This document shows, piece after piece, positions 1 to 5,235 of a stretch of DNA of 5,235 nucleotides. Each line of letters begins with the position of its first letter. Within the stretch, counting starts at the first letter, position 1. This DNA is from CAZKHG01 sp964552655 (GTDB lineage Bacteria > Bacteroidota > Bacteroidia > Bacteroidales > Tenuifilaceae): the NCBI GenBank assembly GCA_964552655.1, contig CAZKHG010000080.1, positions 1 to 5,235 of the forward strand, in the 5' to 3' direction. The notes beneath the pieces are model-generated. The model was not told where the DNA came from and did not search any database. It was given only the letters and a program-made list of their open reading frames with translations. The translations under genes were made by a program, and so were the position numbers.

Positions 1-2
1 TG

Positions 3-482
3 GGTCACATTCTGACAATAAATGCCAGTGCATTTACACCGGTTGATTCAACCCAAATCACTTCCGGAGAAATAAGGCAAGTTGCAGGAACCCCCATGGA
101 TTTTACATTTCCCCATGCAATAGGAGAAAGAATTAATGATAATTATGAGCAGCTCATCAAGGGAAAAGGGTATGATCACAACTGGGTATTGGACAGAAAA
201 GAAGATGGCCTTTTTCTTGCGGTAGCTCTTACTGAACCTGAATCAGGAAGGACTATGGAAATATTTACCACGGAGCCAGGCATACAGTTTTATTCCGGGA
301 ATTTTCTGGATGGTTCCCAGGTTGGAAAAGAGGAAAAACCCTATAATTTCAGGTATGGACTAGCCTTAGAAGCGCAACACTACCCTGATTCTCCGAATCA
401 CCCGCAATTTCCTGCGGTGGTTCTAAGTAAGGGTGATATTTATAAGCAGACGACTGTGTATAAATTCAGTATTACGAAATAA
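3..482 (+). CDS. galM: Aldose 1-epimerase (galactose mutarotase), C-terminal part, 5' truncated
   Basis: This enzyme interconverts the alpha and beta anomers of free aldoses such as galactose, glucose and L-arabinose. The visible part is 159 codons, somewhat under half of a usual mutarotase of about 340-380 residues; the reading frame is open back to the window edge, so the ATG at 96 is internal. Family motifs follow in order: FTPVD and TSGEI, then GTPMDF, GYDHNWVL (codons 165-188), SGRTMEI, TTEPGIQFYSGNFLDG, and EAQHYPDSPNHPQFP near the C-terminus. By comparison with Lactococcus lactis GalM, Asp at 174-176 in GYDH matches the substrate-binding Asp243, and Glu at 369-371 matches the catalytic base Glu304. 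The two catalytic histidines lie upstream of the window. The stop codon is 4 bases before the next ATG, which indicates co-transcription with the arabinofuranosidase genes. Whether it is cytoplasmic or exported cannot be told, because the N-terminus is missing. The family call is very secure; the true in vivo sugar (L-arabinose is likely here) is inferred from context. Confidence 0.95.
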   Translation, partial: GHILTINASAFTPVDSTQITSGEIRQVAGTPMDFTFPHAIGERINDNYEQLIKGKGYDHNWVLDRKEDGLFLAVALTEPESGRTMEIFTTEPGIQFYSGNFLDGSQVGKEEKPYNFRYGLALEAQHYPDSPNHPQFPAVVLSKGDIYKQTTVYKFSITK

Positions 483-486
483 TCGA

Positions 487-2847
487 ATGAAATTAATTTT
501 ACAAATAATCTCTTTAACCGTAGTTTCATTAATAACTCAGGCTCAATCCTATGTTCCTGAGCTGAATAATCCAAAAGTAAAAGCAAACACCATAGTTGAA
601 ATAAAAGCATATGCCTTTAATCTGAAAGATGTAAGATTGCTTGAAGGAAGTCCTTTTAAAAATGCTATGGAAAAAGATTCGGCATACCTTATAGTCATTG
701 AGCCAGACCGGCTATTGCATCGGTTCCATAAAAATGCCGGTTTATCCACCAAAGGTGATGTATATGGAGGCTGGGAAAGTGAAAATTTATCGGGGCATAC
801 ATTGGGGCATTATCTATCGGCATGTTCAATGTTTTATGCTAATACAGGAAACACAGAATTCAAGAAAAGGGTTGATTATATTGTTGATGAGCTCGAACGA
901 TGTCAGGTTGCCAGAAAAACCGGCTATGTTGGGGCAATTCCAAACGAAGATACCATATTTGCTAGGGTTTCAAGAGGCGATATCAAATCAGGAGGTTTTG
1001 ACCTAAACGGGGGCTGGTCGCCCTGGTACACTGTTCACAAAGTTATGGCAGGCCTGGTTGATGCTTACCTTTACTGCGATAATGAAAAAGCGCTAAAGAT
1101 TGTTACAGGAATGGCAGACTGGACTGAAAGAACCATCAGAAACCTAAATGAAGAGCAACGCTTAAAAATGCTGATGTGCGAGTATGGCGGAATGAACGAC
1201 GTGCTGGCAAATATCTATTCAATCACCGGAAATAAGAGGTATTTAGATCTTTCCTACAAATTTTATGACGAGTTTGTAATGGGCCAACTCGCGAAAGAGA
1301 TAGACCCCATGCCCGGAAAACACTCCAACACCAATGTACCAAAAGCCATAGGGTCGGCAAGGCAATATGAGCTAACCGGATTAGGATCAGACAAAACTAT
1401 TGCATCGTTTTTCTGGGATATCATGGTTCACCATCACACTTATGTCATTGGCGGCAATAGCAATTATGAATACTGCGGGGAACCTGATAAGCTGAACGAT
1501 CAACTCAGCGATAACACCTGCGAGACCTGCAACACTTACAACATGCTAAAGCTAACCCGTCATTTATTTGCCTGGAATCCAAACAGCCAGCTAACCGATT
1601 TCTATGAAAGGGCATTATTTAACCACATATTGTCCTCACAAAATCCTAATGATGGGATGATGTGCTATTTTGTCCCCCTAAGAATGGGAACTATAAAACA
1701 ATTTAGTGATAAGTTTAACACGTTTACCTGCTGTGTTGGTAGCGGAATGGAGAACCATAGCAAATATGTTGAGGGTATCTATAATGAAACCAAAGCAGGT
1801 GATCTGTTTGTAAACCTATTTATACCATCTGAACTGAGCTGGAAAAAACACGATGCAACAATCAGGCTGGAAACCGGATTTCCTTACGATGCAAAGGTAA
1901 ACCTTACTGTAATGCTAAAAAAATCAAAGGAATTCTTAATCTCAGTAAGAGAACCCAGGTGGGCAAACAAAAACGTACAAATAAGAGTTAATGGTAAAAT
2001 AATAGACATTAAGTCGAACTCAATCGGATATCTTGATATCAAACGTAAATGGCAAAACAACGATCATGTGGAGGTTATGCTCCCGATGTCGTTATACACA
2101 GAATCGATGCCCGATAATCCAAACAGGATTGCGTTTCTTTACGGTCCTGTAGTGATGGCTGCGCAACTTGGAGACACTATGCCCGATCCGGTTTACGGGA
2201 CACCTGTTTTGCTTACCAATAACAGGAATATTGGCGATTGGCTTATATCAATAGAAAATCAACCCCTAACTTTCAAGATGCATGGTGTAGGTCAACCATT
2301 CGATGCTGTATTAAAACCCTTCTTCTCAACGTATGATAAGTACTATAGCGTGTATTTCGATTATTTCACAACATCAGACTGGGCCGCACGTCAACAGGAA
2401 TACGAAACCGAGAAAAAAAGGCAAAAAGAAATTGAAGAGCAAACCATTGACAATTTCAGGATTGGTGAAATGCAACCTGAACGAGATCACAACCTTACTG
2501 CAAGCGAACAATCCTATGTTGATTTTGCACTGGGACGAACTGGCAGAGAAGCAAGGCGAAACAACTTCTTTTCTTTTGAAATGAAGGTTAACCCCACAAT
2601 TCCAAACAGTTTGCTTTTAACATATATTGGTGATGATAAGGATAGAAAATTTGATATTTTAGTTGAAGGAACAAGAATTGCTATTGCAGAATGGTCTGGT
2701 GGCACAACTGGGAAATTCTACGATGTTGAGTATTCAATTCCTAAAGAGTTATTTGAAGGTAAAACAAAGATTACTGTTAGAATTGAGGCAAATTATGGGA
2801 AAACAGCAGGGAGGGTTTTTGGTTGTCGGGTTTTAAAATCGCATTGA
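487..2847 (+). CDS. Secreted beta-L-arabinofuranosidase, GH127/GH146 type (DUF1680 superfamily)
   Basis: This probable exo-acting retaining hydrolase, 786 residues, releases L-arabinose from beta-L-arabinofuranosides. I chose the ATG at 487 over the in-frame ATG at 433. It starts a classical signal peptide (MKLILQIISL..., likely cut at TQA|QS around residue 19), whereas the 18 extra upstream residues are arginine-rich and overlap the mutarotase gene. After the signal peptide comes an (alpha/alpha)6-barrel catalytic domain (about 40-430) with SGHTLGHYLSA, GGWSPWYTVHK, ETCNTYNMLKL and TCCVGSGMENHSKY. By alignment to Bifidobacterium HypBA1 (Glu322, Glu338, Cys340, Cys417, Cys418), Glu346, Cys348, Cys415 and Cys416 form the zinc site, and Cys415 is the nucleophile. 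Glu328 is the best acid/base candidate, with Glu332 as alternative. Next are a beta-sandwich (about 430-545), a DUF4986-like part starting at NRIAFLYGP (546), a charged helical linker (633-655) and a C-terminal DUF6805-like domain (about 655-785). The length and the ETCNTYNMLKL form resemble the Bacteroides GH146 group (BT0349) more than GH127. Family is secure; GH146 assignment and exact substrate are inference. Confidence 0.9.
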   Translation: MKLILQIISLTVVSLITQAQSYVPELNNPKVKANTIVEIKAYAFNLKDVRLLEGSPFKNAMEKDSAYLIVIEPDRLLHRFHKNAGLSTKGDVYGGWESENLSGHTLGHYLSACSMFYANTGNTEFKKRVDYIVDELERCQVARKTGYVGAIPNEDTIFARVSRGDIKSGGFDLNGGWSPWYTVHKVMAGLVDAYLYCDNEKALKIVTGMADWTERTIRNLNEEQRLKMLMCEYGGMNDVLANIYSITGNKRYLDLSYKFYDEFVMGQLAKEIDPMPGKHSNTNVPKAIGSARQYELTGLGSDKTIASFFWDIMVHHHTYVIGGNSNYEYCGEPDKLNDQLSDNTCETCNTYNMLKLTRHLFAWNPNSQLTDFYERALFNHILSSQNPNDGMMCYFVPLRMGTIKQFSDKFNTFTCCVGSGMENHSKYVEGIYNETKAGDLFVNLFIPSELSWKKHDATIRLETGFPYDAKVNLTVMLKKSKEFLISVREPRWANKNVQIRVNGKIIDIKSNSIGYLDIKRKWQNNDHVEVMLPMSLYTESMPDNPNRIAFLYGPVVMAAQLGDTMPDPVYGTPVLLTNNRNIGDWLISIENQPLTFKMHGVGQPFDAVLKPFFSTYDKYYSVYFDYFTTSDWAARQQEYETEKKRQKEIEEQTIDNFRIGEMQPERDHNLTASEQSYVDFALGRTGREARRNNFFSFEMKVNPTIPNSLLLTYIGDDKDRKFDILVEGTRIAIAEWSGGTTGKFYDVEYSIPKELFEGKTKITVRIEANYGKTAGRVFGCRVLKSH

Positions 2848-2898
2848 AATTAAATTGTAAACTTATAATTATAATTTCATACTAATCTCCACAAAACA
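2848..2898 (+). other. AT-rich intergenic spacer with a weak inverted repeat
   Basis: This 51-base spacer separates the two arabinofuranosidase genes. An 8-base perfect inverted repeat, TGAAATTA at 2845-2852 and TAATTTCA at 2872-2879, begins on the stop codon of the upstream gene. An inner AATT/AATT pairing (2853-2856 with 2867-2870) could extend it past a single-base bulge. The stem is almost pure A/T and is not followed by a run of T, so it is not a convincing intrinsic terminator; it may affect mRNA ends or be chance in AT-rich DNA. I see no clear Bacteroidota promoter (TTTG at -33, TAnnTTTG at -7) and no Shine-Dalgarno before the ATG at 2899. The A-rich ACAAAACA preceding the start is typical of the phylum. 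Read-through from the upstream gene is therefore the simplest view. Confidence 0.4.
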
Positions 2899-5235
2899 AT
2901 GAAAAATACAAATCTTGCCATTACAGCTTTTCTGTTTTTAACCATTAATTGCACCAAAATAATTGCACAATCATTTGAAAATCCATCGTTTGAAGTGGGA
3001 ATTAATAATCAACCTTTGGGCTGGAAATTTGAAACCCGGGACAAAGGGATTTCATCTGATTGGACTGATATACCACATTCCGGAAATAAATCATTGGCAA
3101 TTATTGGTGATGAGAAAGGCTGGGCTCATTGGTTTACCAAAACTCCCCTGAAACCTTATTCGCGTTACTGTTTTAGCGGCTGGATCAAAACTGAGAATGT
3201 TACCGGTGAGAATAACGCTGGTGCGGGTTTCAAAATTGGTGACCTGGAAATTCAAGGGATAAAAGCAGTTTCGGGGACTACGGGCTGGCAGAAAATTGAA
3301 TTTGAGTTTGATACCAGGGGCGACGATTCGGGCCTTATTGAATGTATTCTTGGTTTAGGAGGTAAGGCAGCAGGTAAAGCTTGGTTCGACGACCTGAAAC
3401 TTGAACTGGTCAGCTCAAAAAAGCTTTCCCCTTTTGTAACTATTGATATAAATAAACAGAAAGAACCGATTTCAAAGTACATTTTCGGCCAGTTTATTGA
3501 ACACCTGGGCAGGTGTATTTATGGTGGAATATGGGCAGAAGTAGTAAACGACCGTAAATTCTACTATATGCCCGGTGAAGGTGAATCGCCCTGGAGGATT
3601 ATAGGTGATAATAAATTCCTGGCAGCAAGCCCCTCACCCTACGTTGGCTATAATTCACCCCAATTGAGCAATGACAATGCAAATCAGGTAAGTGGAATTT
3701 TTCAGGAAAATATTCCATTGCTAGCCAATATGGACTACATAGGACACATCATTTTATCGGGCGAAAGTAAAAACGCCGAGATTACCATAACACTTAGCTG
3801 GGGTGAAAAAGGAGATCAACAAAAAAGCCTGAGAATTAATGAAATTACATCTGAATACCGAAATTACCCAATCCGGTTTCATTCCGATGTCACAACCGAA
3901 AAAGCCATACTGGCAATTGAACTTAAGGGAAAAGGAAAAATAACAATTGGTACGTTATCCCTGATGCCCGCCAATAATATCAATGGTTTCAGGTCTGATT
4001 TAATAGCATTGCTGAAAGAGCTAAACTCGCCGGTTTATCGCTGGCCGGGTGGTAATTTTGTAAGCGGGTATAACTGGAAAGATGGTATCGGAGACCGCGA
4101 CAGGCGACCGCCACGCAAGAATCCTGCGTGGACAGGAGTTGAGCATAACGATGTAGGAATTGATGAGTTCATTCAGTTTTGCAGGATTCTGAATGCAGAA
4201 CCTTATATAGCCGTTAATTCAGGGTTGGGAGATATTTCAATGGCCTCAGAGGAAGTTGAGTATTGCAACGGTGCCACGGGAACAACAATGGGTCACCTGC
4301 GAGCAGATTTCGGCAATCCCGAACCATACAAGGTAAAATTCTGGTCTGTTGGAAATGAGATGTATGGCAGCTGGCAGCTTGGACACATGCCCCTGGAGGA
4401 TTACGTTAAAAAACACAATGTTTTTGCCCAGGCAATGAAGAAAGTTGATTCAACCATTGTACTTGTTGGGGTTGGTTCTGCTGGGAAATGGGACGAAGCG
4501 ATGTTAAACAATTGTGCCGATTACATGGATCTGATCAGTGAGCATATCTACCGACAGGATTGGCATGGTGGAGGACTTATGACACATACAAAACAGCTGG
4601 CAGATGATATCCGGAACATTGCAAAAGCCCACAGAGATTACCGTAGTATCATCCCATCCCTTAAGGGAAAAGATATCCGCATTGCCATGGATGAGTGGAA
4701 CTACTGGTATGGACCATATCTATATGGCGAGTTGGGAACCCGCTATTTTTGGCGCGATGGACTTGGTGTTGCCATCGGGTTACATGAGTACTTCAGGAAC
4801 AGCGATATGTACTTTATGGCCAACTATGCACAAACAGTGAATGTAATTGGATGTATCAAAACTACAGGAACTGCTGCAGCTTTCGAAACAACAGGGCTGG
4901 TTTTAAAGTTTTACCGCGAACTATTTGGTAATCTACCTGTGGAAATCACCGGTAGCCCTGAACCCCTTGATGTTGTTGCTGCACTTAACGAAAACAAAAC
5001 AACCTTAACCCTGGCGGTTGTTAACCCCACCAGTAAAATTTACCAGCTTCCTTTCAAACTCATCGGTTCAGGAATGAAAACCATAGAAAAGTACTATATT
5101 CAATCGGGAGATGAAATGGCTTACAACGAACCAGGAATCGCTCCCAGGATAAAAATTGAAAAAAACACTTTAAAAAAACCTATAAATAATTTAAAGATAG
5201 ACCCCGGTAGTGTGAATATTTTTGTAATAAATTTA
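2899..5235 (+). CDS. Secreted GH51 alpha-L-arabinofuranosidase with N-terminal CBM-like module, 3' end cut by window
   Basis: This retaining enzyme removes terminal alpha-L-arabinofuranose from arabinan, arabinoxylan or arabinogalactan. The frame is open for 779 codons with no stop before the window end. The closing residues (PGSVNIFVINL) resemble the family C-terminus, so the stop is probably within a few codons. Residues 1-23 form a signal peptide, likely cut at IIA|QS. Cys18 (TINC) is a poor lipobox because Asn precedes it, so a lipoprotein is less likely. Residues about 24-172 form a jelly-roll CBM4/9-like module (SFENPSFE at the start, WFDDLKLEL at the end). The catalytic part begins near 180 with FGQFIEHLG (Glu201), is interrupted by a beta-rich insert (about 225-360), then resumes with RWPGGNFVSGYNW (Arg381, Asn386). 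The acid/base is Glu487 in SVGNEMYG, SEHIY follows (His549), and the nucleophile is Glu599 in AMDEWNYW. A beta-sandwich C-terminal domain closes the protein. The layout matches the large plant/Bacteroidota-type GH51 (Arabidopsis ASD1-like) rather than the compact Geobacillus form. Polymer preference cannot be read from sequence. Confidence 0.94.
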   Translation, partial: MKNTNLAITAFLFLTINCTKIIAQSFENPSFEVGINNQPLGWKFETRDKGISSDWTDIPHSGNKSLAIIGDEKGWAHWFTKTPLKPYSRYCFSGWIKTENVTGENNAGAGFKIGDLEIQGIKAVSGTTGWQKIEFEFDTRGDDSGLIECILGLGGKAAGKAWFDDLKLELVSSKKLSPFVTIDINKQKEPISKYIFGQFIEHLGRCIYGGIWAEVVNDRKFYYMPGEGESPWRIIGDNKFLAASPSPYVGYNSPQLSNDNANQVSGIFQENIPLLANMDYIGHIILSGESKNAEITITLSWGEKGDQQKSLRINEITSEYRNYPIRFHSDVTTEKAILAIELKGKGKITIGTLSLMPANNINGFRSDLIALLKELNSPVYRWPGGNFVSGYNWKDGIGDRDRRPPRKNPAWTGVEHNDVGIDEFIQFCRILNAEPYIAVNSGLGDISMASEEVEYCNGATGTTMGHLRADFGNPEPYKVKFWSVGNEMYGSWQLGHMPLEDYVKKHNVFAQAMKKVDSTIVLVGVGSAGKWDEAMLNNCADYMDLISEHIYRQDWHGGGLMTHTKQLADDIRNIAKAHRDYRSIIPSLKGKDIRIAMDEWNYWYGPYLYGELGTRYFWRDGLGVAIGLHEYFRNSDMYFMANYAQTVNVIGCIKTTGTAAAFETTGLVLKFYRELFGNLPVEITGSPEPLDVVAALNENKTTLTLAVVNPTSKIYQLPFKLIGSGMKTIEKYYIQSGDEMAYNEPGIAPRIKIEKNTLKKPINNLKIDPGSVNIFVINL

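Noticed and set aside
96..482. Stand-alone 128-residue protein starting at the ATG at 96
   Set aside because: The same frame is open upstream to the window edge and encodes conserved mutarotase motifs (FTPVD, TSGEI), so this ATG is an internal Met of a truncated gene.
433..486. Longer N-terminus for the GH127/146 gene starting at the ATG at 433
   Set aside because: It would overlap the mutarotase gene by 50 bases and put an arginine-rich 18-residue extension before a clear signal peptide beginning at the ATG at 487.
549..752. Antisense reading frame on the minus strand inside the GH127/146 gene
   Set aside because: No recognisable protein features; it lies opposite strongly conserved coding sequence and is a chance open frame. 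The same holds for minus-strand frames at 2514-2705 and 3252-3482.
2848..2898. Internal promoter or rho-independent terminator in the spacer
   Set aside because: No TTTG/TAnnTTTG pair at proper spacing, and the weak A/T stem is not followed by a T tract.
2963..3151. Short plus-strand frame in another phase within the GH51 gene
   Set aside because: It overlaps the signal-peptide/CBM-coding part of the GH51 gene out of frame and shows no motif; likewise the frame at 4604-4840, which covers the catalytic Glu599 region of GH51.

Overview
The window reads as a piece of a Bacteroidota (Bacteroidetes) carbohydrate-utilisation operon. The evidence is the enzyme set, the A|Q-type signal-peptide cleavage sites, moderately AT-rich DNA, and start codons preceded by A-rich stretches with no Shine-Dalgarno motif. 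The exact genus cannot be told from the sequence. All three genes are on the + strand, and almost every base is coding.

Layout: (1) positions 3-482 hold the C-terminal part of an aldose 1-epimerase (galactose mutarotase, GalM family), cut by the window start. (2) After a 4-base gap, positions 487-2847 hold a complete secreted glycoside hydrolase of the GH127/GH146 group (DUF1680 superfamily), most likely an exo-beta-L-arabinofuranosidase, with its Cys/Glu zinc-thiolate active site intact. (3) After a 51-base AT-rich spacer, positions 2899-5235 hold a secreted GH51 alpha-L-arabinofuranosidase with an N-terminal carbohydrate-binding-like module. This frame runs off the window end without a stop codon, but its last residues look like the natural C-terminus of the family, so little should be missing.

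Taken together (inference): the two hydrolases remove L-arabinofuranose of opposite anomeric configuration, beta by GH146/127 and alpha by GH51, from plant cell-wall arabinans, arabinogalactans or hydroxyproline-linked arabinosides. The mutarotase would equilibrate the released sugar anomers before uptake or metabolism. No transporter (SusC/SusD), regulator, mobile element, CRISPR array or RNA gene is visible. I see no previously undescribed system: the region is a recognisable arabinose-releasing enzyme cluster. The points most worth a second look are the alpha/beta pairing, the poorly understood C-terminal domain of the GH146-like enzyme, and the modular build of the GH51 enzyme.
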